From Sporodiniella umbellata (Eukaryota > Mucoromycota > Mucoromycetes > Mucorales > Rhizopodaceae): a stretch of 64,000 nt of DNA. Position 1 is the stretch's first letter, and each line of letters starts with the position of its first letter. The position numbers were made by a program, and so were the translations under genes. The stretch lies in the NCBI GenBank assembly GCA_025677835.1, contig JAIXMR010000080.1:60780-124779 (forward strand), written 5' to 3'. This document shows, piece after piece, positions 24,801 through 34,781 of the stretch. The notes under the pieces were generated by a model that made no database searches, was not told the DNA's origin, and was given only the letters and a program-made list of their open reading frames with translations.

Positions 24801-25187
24801 TTGCGGGCTCAATGTGAACCGTGGCATGAAGCGTAGAAACTCGGGGGATGAAATCAAAAGGCCTCAAGACGTTCGATGCTCTTCACTCAAAGAGGCTGTC
24901 AAATTTGCCAAACAAAATAATCTACTGGGTGTGATTTGTGGTGCTCAGACACTCGTAAGTTTTGTTTTTTTAATTGGTTATGACACTCATTTGGATGATG
25001 ATGATGATAGGTTCAAGTGCCTTCTCTAATAAAAACCGTGAAAGAAAGTGGCCTTCTGATTCTGACTTCAGGGGACGTCAACTCAGACATAAAATGTCGC
25101 CAAATACAGGAAAGATGTGGTGTGGACGCCATGATCGTTCAACAAGTAGTTCATTTCAATACCTCCATGGCGGGTGCCGGCTTTTAA
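21833..25187 (+). CDS. PHO81: Pho81/Nuc-2-like SPX-ankyrin-degenerate GDPD protein
   Basis: Phosphate-signalling regulator; fungal Pho81/Nuc-2 bind inositol pyrophosphates and inhibit a cyclin-CDK when phosphate is low. Seven exons (21833..21838, 21892..22110, 22175..22348, 22414..24435, 24500..24731, 24779..24954, 25011..25187) encode 1001 aa; the first exon is just ATG AAG. Domains: SPX (1-165; MKFGKQIQSQQ, YLDYKGLKKFI, KEN motif), ankyrin repeats (about 230-530), a beta-rich stretch (about 540-690), then a GDPD fold (about 705-1000). The GDPD still has VVVQLTKDFVPIVFANW and FVDTTLECIYS, but the HRG motif and the E-x-D metal ligands of active enzymes are absent. This points to Pho81 rather than the active relative Gde1. 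GDE1-type function cannot be fully excluded. Confidence 0.9.
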
Positions 25188-25360
25188 ATAAACCGTGCGG
25201 TCCGGACATCTGGCCGATTTTTTCTTTTTTTTTTTTTTTTTTATTCAGAAAATTCTCTTAACAGTGGTGGTGGGGGGGAGCATGTGAGTGTGTGTGAAAA
25301 GAAACGGACCTGAACATCTTCCGACTTCTCTCTCTCTCTCTTCCCTTATATCAGTAGAAA

Positions 25361-26195
25361 ATGCCTAAGGGTAATGTATCCTAACTTTTTTTTTTTATTA
25401 TTTGTTTTTGGATTGTGAACTGTTTTCTGTACCAGATGGAATGTGTATGTATGTATGTGCGTGTGTATATAGATATGGATGGATGAACGAAGAAAGGATG
25501 GAAAAGATACGACAATCAACTTGTTCAACATCAACTCACTAAACCATCTAGCTATAATGGATTCAACACGATCTAAAAGGATAGATGGATCAAGATAGAC
25601 TCGATTGAAGTCATCATTTGTTACACTCTCGGTCGTTGCAGTTCCACTACCCCTCAACCGAATTCAACTTTGGAAATGACTAAAGTCCTATAGAAAGCAC
25701 GCTCATGCATACATAGACTATTGTTTGGGAGAGAAAAGTGTTTGGGAGGGTGGCGAGAATGCAAAGGTCTAACATGGGTTCATTCTTGTAGTTAGCGTTT
25801 CCGGAACTAAATACCGCATGACTCTCGGTTTGCCTGTGGGTGCCGTCATGAACTGTGCCGATAACTCTGGTGCCAAGAACTTGTATGTTATTGCTGTCCG
25901 TAACATCAAGGGTCGTTTGAACAGACTTCCCGCTGCTGGTTGTGGTGACATGGTCATCGCCAGTGTCAAGAAGGGTAAGCCCGAATTAAGAAAGAAGGTT
26001 ATGGCCGCTGTTGTTGTCCGTCAACGTAAGGCCTGGAGACGTAGAGATGGTGTCTTCCTTTACTTTGAAGATAACGCCGGTGTCATTGTCAACCCCAAGG
26101 GTGAAATGAAGGGTTCCGCCATCACTGGTCCTGTCGCTAAGGAATGTGCTGACTTGTGGCCCCGTATTGCCTCTGCCTCTGGTACTGTCGTTTAA
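25361..26195 (+). CDS. RPL23: Ribosomal protein uL14 (RPL23)
   Basis: Structural protein of the large cytosolic ribosomal subunit near the subunit interface. Two exons, 25361..25370 and 25792..26195, give 137 aa. The short first exon encodes MPK and jo ins to [18 protein letters not shown], restoring the normal uL14 N-terminus. [23 protein letters not shown] and [18 protein letters not shown] are diagnostic. The 421-nt first intron is by far the longest in the window, a common pattern in ribosomal protein genes. Pyrimidine-rich DNA (CT repeats, 25328-25345) precedes the start. Codon use is strongly biased, as expected for high expression. Confidence 0.98.
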
Positions 26196-26539
26196 TTCGT
26201 AATAAAAAAAGAAATATTTTTATTAGGGCAATCTTGGATTTATTTATTCTTTTTCGATTGGTGTTGTGTGTTTTAAGGAGGGGGGGTAGAGGTTAGCCTT
26301 TCTTTTCCGTATGAATAGCGCGTACTCTGGTGTCTGTCTCGTATGCGTTCATCATTTTTTAAAAGTCAATGGTTGATGAAAGTTTATGTTTTAAAGTCAA
26401 TGGTTGGGTATTGTGAAAAGATTCTGGTATGGATTTTGTGCAAAAGTGGGATGATTGACTTTCAAAAGCATACAACGTTTATTTTACGGTTTTTTCAAAT
26501 ATTTTTCTTCTTTTTTCCGTGATTTATTTATTTTTTTTA
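26196..26539. other. Intergenic with a short direct repeat
   Basis: 344 bp between uL14 and the glutaredoxin. The 14-mer AAAGTCAATGGTTG occurs at 26362-26375 and again at 26393-26406, 31 bp apart. No gene is seen; the repeat may be a paired regulatory site or chance. Confidence 0.5.
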
Positions 26540-27197
26540 ATGAAGAGTGCACTTCCATTAACAATTCAAGACGACATTGAAGCTAAAGAAAAGCTTGTAC
26601 ACAAACAGAGGGTGAATTGTAGCTCACGCCGGTTTCGACTATGGTTTCTTTTGATATTTGTTTTTGTGTTTTCAGTGGGACTTGTAAAATACAGTGGATT
26701 CAATTACAATCGTGCTACATCTATTGCGCTGACAGAAAATCAGATCATTAAAAACAACCAAAAGACTCCTCAGTTATTATTAAGAGAAGAATTGATTCAA
26801 GATACCACAGACCATCCATTGGTGGTTTATTCGAAAACCTATTGCCCGTAGGATAGAAACAAGCGAAAGTGATTGCTCTGTTAATGTTCTATCAATAGAT
26901 ACTCTCAAAAAGCCAAAAAGATCCTCAAGAGTTATGGTCTTAAGCCATTCAAGGTTGTTGAAGTGGATCTGAGAAGTAAAAAAAAAAAAAAAGAAAAGAA
27001 AACAGAAAAACTTAGCAGTTATCACAGAGGATGACTATGAAGTAAAGATGGCATTACAAGAAATATCTGGCCGAGCAACGTTCCCCAACATCTTTTTACA
27101 AGGCAAGACTATTGGCGGATGCGATGATCTGGAAATATTACATGAATCGGGCAGACTCAGGAATATGTTGATGCAGGCAAATCTTTTGGAACAATGA
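26540..27197 (+). CDS. Membrane-anchored glutaredoxin (Grx6/Grx7-like)
   Basis: Thiol oxidoreductase probably facing the secretory-pathway lumen. Three exons, 26540..26847, 26899..26975 and about 27019..27197, give about 187 aa. Seen: a basic N-terminus, one transmembrane segment (about residues 35-58, LWFLLIFVFVFSVGLVKY), a spacer, then the glutaredoxin fold with VVYSKTYCP-YSQKAKK (active-site CPYS, split by an intron), TFPNIFLQGKTIGG and the GCDDL end. Known: yeast Grx6 and Grx7 are type II membrane proteins of the ER and Golgi with this layout. The third-exon acceptor is ambiguous (27016, 27019 and 27028 all keep phase), shifting the protein by up to four residues. It is followed in tandem by a Rho gene. 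Confidence 0.87.
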
Positions 27198-27434
27198 AGA
27201 ATCTATAGTCAGACAGCTTCATCGTTATTATTATTACTATCTCGACAAGGAGAGTTGGTTATAAAGAAAACAATCGAATTACCCTTTAAAAAAAAAAAAA
27301 AGAAAAGGGAAAACCATAATAAGCCTTTTGTATCCAGGAGTCTTATTAAAAACAAACCTAGCTTTTTTATCTTGTAAAATAAAAACGTGTTGCAAGTTTT
27401 TCCTTTTTCTTTTTCTTTTTTTCTTTGTAACACG

Positions 27435-28280
27435 ATGAGCTGTTTTACATCAGAAGATACGATTAAAAGAAAAATTGTAGTGATTGGAGATGGGGCCTGT
27501 GGTAAAACATGTCTATTACGCGTGTTTTGTAAAGGAGTGTTTCCAACGGTAGCTCTTAAAAAACAAGAAGAAAACATTTAAATTGAACTTTTTTTTTTTT
27601 TGTCTATACAGACACAATATATCCCCACAATATTTGAAACAGCCGCCAAAGAGATGATGGTTGAATCGCGAAACGTTGTTGCCGAACTTTGGGATACTGC
27701 AGGTATACACGCAAAAAAAAAAAAAAAAAAAAAAAAAAGAAAAGCAAAAAGGCAATGCCTAATAGCCAAGATCCATTAAAAATAAATGGCCTCTATCTAA
27801 ATCTAGGTCAGGAGGACTATGATCGACTAAGAACCCTAAGCTATCCAGACTCTGATGTGATTATTATTGCCTACTCTATTGATCTACCAGAGTCTTTAGA
27901 GAACGTGATTGAAAAGGTAAAAAACAAAAAAAAACAAAAAAAAAAGAAGGGAGGGGAAGATCCTATAGAGATAAGACGCGCTCTCAATACACTTTTTGAT
28001 CTTTGACGCTCCTATAATTTTGTAGTGGGTTCCTGAAGTGCGTAGATATTGTGCTGGATTGCCTATGATACTCGCTGCATGTAAAGTAGATTTAAGACAA
28101 GAAGAAAATCCAAAGCAATCAGAACCGCTAGTTACTTATCAGCAAGGCATGGATGTTGCTAGACAAGTGGGTGCTTATCGGTATGTTGAATGCTCAGCAA
28201 AGTTAGGACAAGGGGTACAACAAGTGTTTGAAACGGCTGTAAAAAGTACAATGGCGACTTCAGGTTGTGTTGTCATGTAA
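27435..28280 (+). CDS. Rho-family small GTPase (CVVM prenyl box)
   Basis: Switch GTPase for actin and cell-wall control. Four exons (27435..27548, 27612..27702, 27807..27916, 28026..28280) give 189 aa. Seen: P-loop GDGACGKT, effector region YIPTIFE, switch [15 protein letters not shown], the Rho insert region after CKVDLR, SAK in the G5 box, and C-terminal CVVM. The GDG P-loop, the WV-EV sequence and the insert fit Rho rather than Ras or Rab. The exon 1/2 join gives FPT-TQYIPT, one residue longer than usual before the effector loop, so that junction could be slightly wrong. NKxD-type recognition appears as CKVD, as in the Rho family (usually TKxD). It converges on the ribosomal P1 gene. Confidence 0.92.
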
Positions 28281-28341
28281 AAAAAAAAAAAAAAAAAACA
28301 AGATTTTATTCTCTTTTTTTTTTTTTTTTTTTTTAGACCGT

Positions 28342-28836
28342 TTAATCAAAGAGACCTATATTATAAAAAGAAAATGGGAGAAGATTAGACTCTCTGATTC
28401 TAAAACAAAGCCTTCTAATAAAGAATCATTCACACTTACCGAAACCCATATCGTCATCTGATTCTTCCTTTTCTTCTTCCTTGGCTTCAGCAGCAGGAGC
28501 ATCAGAAGCAGCGGCAGCAGCACCACCAGCAGCAGCGCCAGTAGCGGCACCGGCACCAGGAGCACCAACGTTCAAAAGGAGAGCCTTGAGATCTTGACCG
28601 GCGAGAGCCTTAGCATAGAGGTTGAACCAGATAGGTTCTACTTCAACACCGGCAGCAGCCACCAAAGTTTGGAGTTTGTCAGCCTAAGAATCCAAAAACA
28701 AAAGGGTCAATCCATCCATCAAAAAACAGCCTCCCAACTAAAAATAAAAATGAAATCTGCCTTTTCTTACAGTGATCTCAATGTTGTCATCCTCAAGGAT
28801 AAGAGCAGCGTAAACGACGGCAAGTTCGGCAGACAT
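28342..28836 (-). CDS. RPLP1: 60S acidic ribosomal protein P1
   Basis: Stalk protein that recruits translation factors. Three exons (28836-28771, 28683-28440, 28355-28342) give 107 aa. Seen: [43 protein letters not shown], an Ala-rich hinge, an acidic tail and a final [11 protein letters not shown], the universal P-stalk end. The start [13 protein letters not shown] distinguishes P1 from P2. The 14-nt last exon encodes only the end of GLFD and the stop. Its Ala codon choice is strongly biased. Confidence 0.96.
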
Positions 28837-28988
28837 GATTGATTGTTCGCAAGTAACGATTTAACCCGAGGGATACAAGACGATTGAAAAAGAAAAAGAA
28901 AGAGAGGGGAGGACGACTCTTTTACTCCTACCCCTCCGCTCTCGAAATAATCCGGACCGGACTTGATTGGCATTTTTTTTTCTTTTTT

Positions 28989-30095
28989 TTATTGTGGAAA
29001 TCGAAGACAGGTCGGTTCGGTATGATGGATACGCGAGACAGGATCCAACGAACCTTGTTGAGCGTTGAATCTGAAGACAACGATTGTGTTGCTGTCCTAG
29101 GAAAAGACATGAGACAAAGAGAAAGAGAGAGAGAGAGGCTTACTTACTTTATTAGCCACCAAGAGGAAATTCCCAGTGGGATCCAAGGTAAAGTAACGAG
29201 GATGTTGACCTGCGGTAGGTAAATGGGCCAACAAAGAGAGCTTCCCGGTTCTCTCGTTGACCTCGTAGACTGTCAAGATATCCTGACCGCGAATGGAAAC
29301 CCACAGGAACTTGCCATTAGGAGAGAATTCGATTTCAGCACCCAGAGAATCGCCTTGGGCACCCTCGGGTAAGGCAGGGATACGTTGGATTTCGTTGAGC
29401 TTGCCTTGATCAAAATCAAACTCGAGCATAAATAGTTCGTTGGAGAGTTCGCCCAGCACATAGACAAAATGGTTGTGGTTGGGAGCAAAGGCAAGATGGC
29501 GAGGTCCAGTGCCTTTGGGGAAAGTAAAGTGAGAATGTGGGTGGAGCAAGCCTTGGTCGAACCGATGGATCGCCAGTAGATCACATCCCAAATCATTCAC
29601 AAACGCATAATGGCCTGCCAAAGGGTCCACATTGATCGAATGGCAGTGGGCTTTTTCTTGACGATCCGGGATACCCAATGTGTGTTTGAAAAGCGTGTCA
29701 TGATGCACCACAGAGACTGCTTGTCCAAGTGAAGGTTTGAGCGGAAGTACCGCTACAGATCCACCGCTATAGTTACTCACCAGCAGATAGCTGCCTGTCC
29801 TGTCCACTGTGGCGTGACAGGGTTCGCTGCCTTCACTCGCCTGCTGGCCCGTGACTTCCAGTTGACCTTGTTCCCCTATACGGTACGCAGTAACATACCC
29901 TGTGCCTTCTCTCCCCTCAAAACTATCCACCTCGTTGATAGCATACAGATGGCCTTGGTGGTAAGAAAGCCAAGAGGGTGCTTGACTTTCGGCTGCTAAT
30001 CCTTGAGAGCATAGAGTGCCACTCTCCGTATCGAATGTGTAGAGATAAATTCCCTGGCTGTTATATCCTGACACGTAAAGTGGAATTTGGCTCAT
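28989..30095 (-). CDS. Seven-bladed beta-propeller lactonase (6-phosphogluconolactonase type)
   Basis: Likely hydrolyses a sugar lactone in the cytosol; the family includes bacterial YbhE-type 6-phosphogluconolactonases and fungal muconate cycloisomerase relatives, so the substrate is uncertain. Two exons (30095-29148 and 29096-28989) give 351 aa. Seen: repeated blade motifs such as PLYVSGYNSQGIYLY, PCHATVDRTGSYLLVSNYSGGSVAV, AHCHSINVDP, GTGPRHLAFAPN, ANKDSNTIVVFRF, with conserved His and Glu/Asp residues of the propeller centre (GSEPCH, KAHCHS). No signal peptide. The 5' side faces the divergent SPOUT1-like gene 216 bp away. Confidence 0.88.
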
Positions 30096-30311
30096 CTCTT
30101 TTTTTTTTTTGGAAAAGGCTGGAAAAAAAAATAATAAAAAATCTCACCCAGAGTGATAATTTATACTAAGCGGGTAAATATACGTCATGATAGAGTTTCA
30201 CAAGCAGGCGAAAGAATTTCTTCTAACCACTGCCTAAAAATAATTCAATATCCGATCACAAGCAAAAAGAGGGTCTAGAAAAACTTTTTTTTTTTTTTTT
30301 TTGACAAGTCG

Positions 30312-31566
30312 ATGATTGATGTAAGACAAAAAGAAAGGAACGACAGGGAGGGAGAGATCGCTTATAGATCTTTTTGTTGCATTAGAAAAAGAAACGAGCG
30401 TACGAAAACAAGGATCTTTCAGGTCCTGATTATGGAAAAGAACGAGCGGTGAAAAGACAGGATGTCAAGAAAAGTTTGATTCCTGACAAAGCACGAAAAT
30501 ACACTGTGACCATGGCGATTCCCAGTAGTGTGATTGACAGCGCGCCTACTCTAGAACTCAAAACGTTATTAGCCGGCCAAGTAACTAGAATCGATCATAA
30601 TACTAAAAAGGCTGACCTGCATAACAGATTGCCAGAGCGCTTGCTTTGTTTTGTGTGGATGAAGTTGTGATTTACGAAGATAAAGTCCCTCAATCCAAGG
30701 TGAATGCCAGTTTATTTTTAGCCCGGCTATTTCAATATATGGAAACCCCACCCTATCTTCGAAAAGCGCTCGTTCCTATCAGCCCTGACCTGAAATTTGC
30801 CGGTTTGTTAGCTCCTTTGGACGTTCCCCACCACCCGACCAAGGACGAGATGACGCTGTACCGAGAAGGCGTCACGCTGGATAAAGCCGATGATCAATCC
30901 ACCCTCGTAGACGTCGGCCTCTTTCGTCGGGCACGCATCGACCGACCGATCCAGCCCAACGTACGTGTGACCGTCGAACTTCAACAGGTCGTAGCAGCTG
31001 CAGATACCAAGAAAGGTCAAAAACCGATTCAGGCTCGTGTGGTAAGTCCAAAAGTGCCACGCGAAATGAACGGCATCTATTGGGGCTACCAGATCCGTTT
31101 AGCATCCTCATTCTCAAAGGTGATGACTGAAGCTGTCTATGAATACGACTTTTCTATAGGCGTTAGCGATCGTAAGGGGGACTCCATCTACCAATCCCTA
31201 ATCACAGATAAAGTAAAACCCTTCAGGTAAACCTCCCTTTCTCTCTACATAAACCCATTGGCTTGCTTATATCCACTCTTTTTTTTTTGCTAGCCATCTT
31301 TTGATTGCTTTCGGAGCGCCGAATGGTGGGCTGGAAGAGGCTATTGAAGCTGATGAAGATCTAAAAGTTGGAGGCGAGGATGCAGAAGAACTATTCGACT
31401 TATTTATTCAGCCTACTACCAGCGGCTCACGCTCTATTCGATTAGAGGTAACTCTTTAAAACAAGCAAAGCAAAACGCTCAGCTTTTATTATAGGAATCG
31501 ATCATGATGACCATGTCTGCTTTTAAATCCACGATTTCAAACAAAGGAAAATCATCATCAAAATAA
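30312..31566 (+). CDS. SPOUT1: SPOUT1-like (C9orf114/CENP-32) RNA methyltransferase
   Basis: Putative SPOUT-class SAM-dependent RNA methyltransferase, nuclear or nucleolar. Five exons (30312..30320, 30386..30580, 30628..31226, 31294..31447, 31495..31566) give 342 aa. The first exon is three codons; the next begins with a Lys/Arg-rich nuclear-type stretch (KKKRAYENK). Family signatures: LKTLLAGQ-IARALALFCVDEVVIYED, FQYMETPPYLRKALVPISPDLKFAGLLAPLDVPHH, GIYWGYQIRLASSFS, SDRKGD, and the knotted C-terminal SHLLIAFGAPNGGLEEAI...GSRSIRLEES. Human SPOUT1 shows the same order. It is followed in tandem, 74 bp away, by an EngB GTPase. Confidence 0.92.
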
Positions 31567-31640
31567 TCATCATCATCATAATAAAAGTCAGAAAATGAAA
31601 CTGTAATTTTTTTTTTTTTTTTTTTTTTTTTATATAGAAA

Positions 31641-32513
31641 ATGAGAAAAAGTTTAAGCTTGCTTACTCAAAAAGGGTTAAACAGTTTTCCCAAAGTATTA
31701 CCTTTGACCCCTTTGCAGCTCAACCTTTGCAGAAAACATTTCAGTAAGCCAGTTAGCTTTATAAAGAGCATCTCGGCCCTCGATCAAGCACCTGAGCTGG
31801 ATCGACCCGAAGTGGCATTTGTTGGCCGAAGTAATGTTGGGGTAAAATAAAGAAAAAAGAGTGGTTGACTGTTGATTGATAAAGTTAGAAATCGACCTTG
31901 ATCAACACATTAGTGAATCATTCCCGACTGGTGAGAACTTCAAGTAAGCCTGTAACTAGTTTTTTATTGTTATTATTATGATTATTATTATCGATCGATA
32001 GACAGCTAATAAAAACAAAGGGTCATACACGTCTTTTGAATTTCTTTAATATTGGAGATCAAATCACGTTGGTGGACATGCCAGGGTATGGGTATCGCTC
32101 AAAGACAGAATGGGGGGAACTTATCCTAAACTACCTATCGCAACGTCGACAGTAAGAGAGAGATCCAAAGTCTAGACAGAACCACTCACCCCCTAAACAT
32201 TAGGCTCAAGCGACTGTTTTTACTGGTGGACCCGACTGCGGGCTTAAAGGAAACCGATAAAGCACTGATGCAACATTTAGATGAACAGGCCGTCTCTTAT
32301 CAAATCGTGTTGACAAAACGAGACAAGCTATCCGAAAATGAATTTGAAGCATCCAAAGAGAGCATCTGTCGTTATGTGTTAGAACACGGCATCTCTTGTT
32401 TCCCTCAGCTGTTGATCAGCGGGAAAAAGAGAAAGAACAATCAGACAATGATAGAGCAAGAACTGATGCGGGTTCGATATGCTGTTTTGTATGCCACCAA
32501 TAAAAGTAACTGA
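31641..32513 (+). CDS. EngB/YihA-type (GTPBP8) mitochondrial GTPase
   Basis: Ribosome-assembly GTPase, probably mitochondrial. Four exons (31641..31841, 31889..31951, 32006..32151, 32204..32513) give 239 aa. Seen: a basic, Ser/Leu-rich N-terminus suited to mitochondrial import, G1 GRSNVG-KSTLIN split by an intron, NFFNIGDQITLVDMPGYGYRSKTEW (G3 DMPGYG), LFLLVDPTAGL, and G4 TKRD. The intron after RLVRTSS is awkward: the strongest donor (GTAAGC at 31944) breaks the frame, while GTAACT at 31952 keeps it but inserts about four residues before KTKGHTRLLNFF. The gene is either spliced at the weaker site or the read has an indel. Family assignment is secure. Confidence 0.9.
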
Positions 32514-32607
32514 TTCCAAAGTAAAAAACAAAATAGAAAACAGAATGGACTATGAGTAGGGTTATTATTATTATTGTTATTATTATTATTGGCGTGATGA
32601 AGATGGG

Positions 32608-34019
32608 TTATTTATGGGTAGCACTAAAATGACTTTGTCTTCTGGGCCGGGATGGAGGATGAAGATAAGGTTGGGGTGTGGAGAGACTGAGGGTAGGTAT
32701 AGGATGATGGCGTGCTGGGTCTTCGTGATAGATCATTGTGCTTGGAGGCCTAGGCTGTCTGGAAGAACGTTTATAGGCTTGCTGGTGTTGAACGTTTAAC
32801 GTATGGGGCTGTCTTTGCGCATTGATCTTGCCCATCAATCCTTCTTCAAGCGAGGCTTTGGAAGGGTTTGGGTAGTTCTTTTTTTTCGGTTGGCCTAGAC
32901 GGCCTAGTTTCTCCTGTTCTTTTTGGATCATCAGGTCCATACCGGACACACTTTGACGACGTCTAGCCTTTGTGTTGGCCTGCATGTACTGATGTTGATA
33001 ATGCGCCAGTTGTTGAGCCATCTGCTGATGATAGTAGTATTGTTGATGATGGGCCATCTGGATCATCTGTTGTTGCATCTGCAGTGTGTAAGCCAACTGC
33101 TGCTGCTGTTGAAAGTAAGAGTGATACATGTCCAGTTCGCTCATCGATCTTGCATCGTTGGGAGCTATCCGCAAGATGGGCTCTTCGATCAGATCTTCCG
33201 AAACGCTACTGCTGATGGTAGATGTGGTGTCTTGGGTGGGTGTCGTACGCCAGGAGATGGTCTCTTTCTCGCCCACACTATTGATCTCAAGCTGTCTCAA
33301 GGTAGACATCCGTCTGGCGTACAATTCTTCATCTAACAAGGGCCTGTTTAGCAAAAATAAAACACGTTTTTGTATCTGAACGTGTATTACCTTCTTCTCT
33401 TTGCTGTTTTTCAATTTTGGATAGAGGATCATCTGTATTTGGTATGCTACTGCGTGTAGGTGACTTTGTCTTGAGCTCAGGAAAATCAAAGTGGCCAGTC
33501 TCTATCGCCGGCAAAGACAGACTTGTGGTTTTTAAGGCAGAAGGTCGGGAGAAAGCTGATTGGGCTTGCTTTGGATCGTCGCTTTCTTCATCCTCTTCTT
33601 CTTCAGACTCCACTTCAGACTCATCGTCACTAGGTACAGGACAACGCTTATTTTTAGTACCAACACCTAAATAAAGACAATAAGAAATCTTGCTTCTCTA
33701 TTTTTTTATGGTTACCTTGCTGTTGAGAAGAAGAGAAAGAGCTGGCAATGCTCTGAGGTTTGGAGCGTACGGTCGACCGAGACTGTTGAGGGGGATGCGG
33801 TTGATGGGATAAGACTTGCGTAGTCTTGGAAGGATAAATACGCTGTTTAGGCACTGGACGTTGTTGAGGATGAAGAATTGAGTTTCTCATATGAGGGGTG
33901 ATATGCGATTGATGAAAAATGATACTCTTTGACCAAGCGTCTTCGCCACCTTCGGACGATTTGATTGCCTTGGCTAGAGCCAGACGGGAAAGACTAACGG
34001 TCACATCCTCTAAAGACAT
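32608..34019 (-). CDS. Gln/Ser-rich low-complexity protein, unknown function
   Basis: Not recognised. Three exons (34019-33716, 33666-33391, 33332-32608) join in phase to 434 aa. Seen: an N-terminal 35-residue conserved-looking helix (LEDVTVSLSRLALAKAIKSSEGGEDAWSK in pieces), Gln/Pro/Ser-rich linker, acidic Ser-rich patch (ESEEEEDEESDD), a helical segment YARRMSTLRQLEIN, a Gln/Tyr/His-rich stretch (about 255-330), a basic RRRQSVSG site, and a Pro/His/Arg-rich tail. No transmembrane segment or enzyme motif. It could be a scaffold or RNA- or chromatin-associated protein; no function should be assigned. The third-exon acceptor (AG at 33333-33334) was chosen because the nearer AG breaks phase. 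Confidence 0.75.
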
Positions 34020-34607
34020 TGTTCAAAAACAAGTAGCTATAGTTTTTGTTTTGTTTATGTTTTTGTTTTTTATTGGCTATTGTTCTTTTAAAAGAAAAAG
34101 AAAAAGAAAAAAGAGAAAAGAAGCACAAGCTTTTCTTTTCTTTTTTTTTTTTTTTTTTTTTTTAATTGTCTGAGATTGTAATAAGAGATTTTCACCATTT
34201 CTTTTAGACTTTCTAAAGCAAAAGAGCTTTCAGGTATGTTTTGGAACCAACCCTACAATAGGAAGAGTAAAAAGCACGTGGATAAATGCACGAGTCTTTT
34301 GAGTAAGTCTTTTGTCTTTTTTTCTTGTGGTTGTTTTCAAGAAGAGCCAATGTAAAATGAAAATTTAGACTTTTTTTTGATGTTGGATAAAAAGGTTTTT
34401 GTATTCTTTTGTTTTCAAAGGGACTTTTTCATATGTAAATAGAGTATTCAAAAGTGTATTTTTAGACTGGGTTGCACCAAACATGATGAAACACACGCAT
34501 CATCGCCGTTCTATTACAAACAAGACCTTTTATTTTTTTTTTAAAAAAGAAAAAAAAAATTATATATATAAAATTTTCTTAGACAACAGTAAGAGGTACA
34601 GAAAGAG

Positions 34608-34652
<45 letters not shown>

Positions 34653-34781
34653 GATAGATAGGAGAGATAGATAGATGATACAAGAAAAGAATAAATATGT
34701 GGGTGTGGGTGTATGGTATATGTAAAGCGTGAGTGTATATATACGTATATATATGTACATAAGGATATGCGCAAGAGAGAG
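34020..34781. repeat. AT-rich spacer with TG/TA/GATA microsatellites
   Basis: 762 bp between two minus-strand genes. It holds poly(T) runs, GAAAAA repeats near 34085-34125, (TG)n then (TA)n at about 34610-34640, GATA/TAGA units to about 34676, and TA-rich repeats to 34755. No gene seen; open frames here are repeat artefacts. Confidence 0.7.

Noticed and set aside
25371..25791. C/D snoRNA in the uL14 intron
   Set aside because: The only box C-like match is on the wrong strand and no matching box D was found.
34541..34774. Ile/Tyr-rich open frames on the minus strand
   Set aside because: They come from TA and GATA microsatellites.
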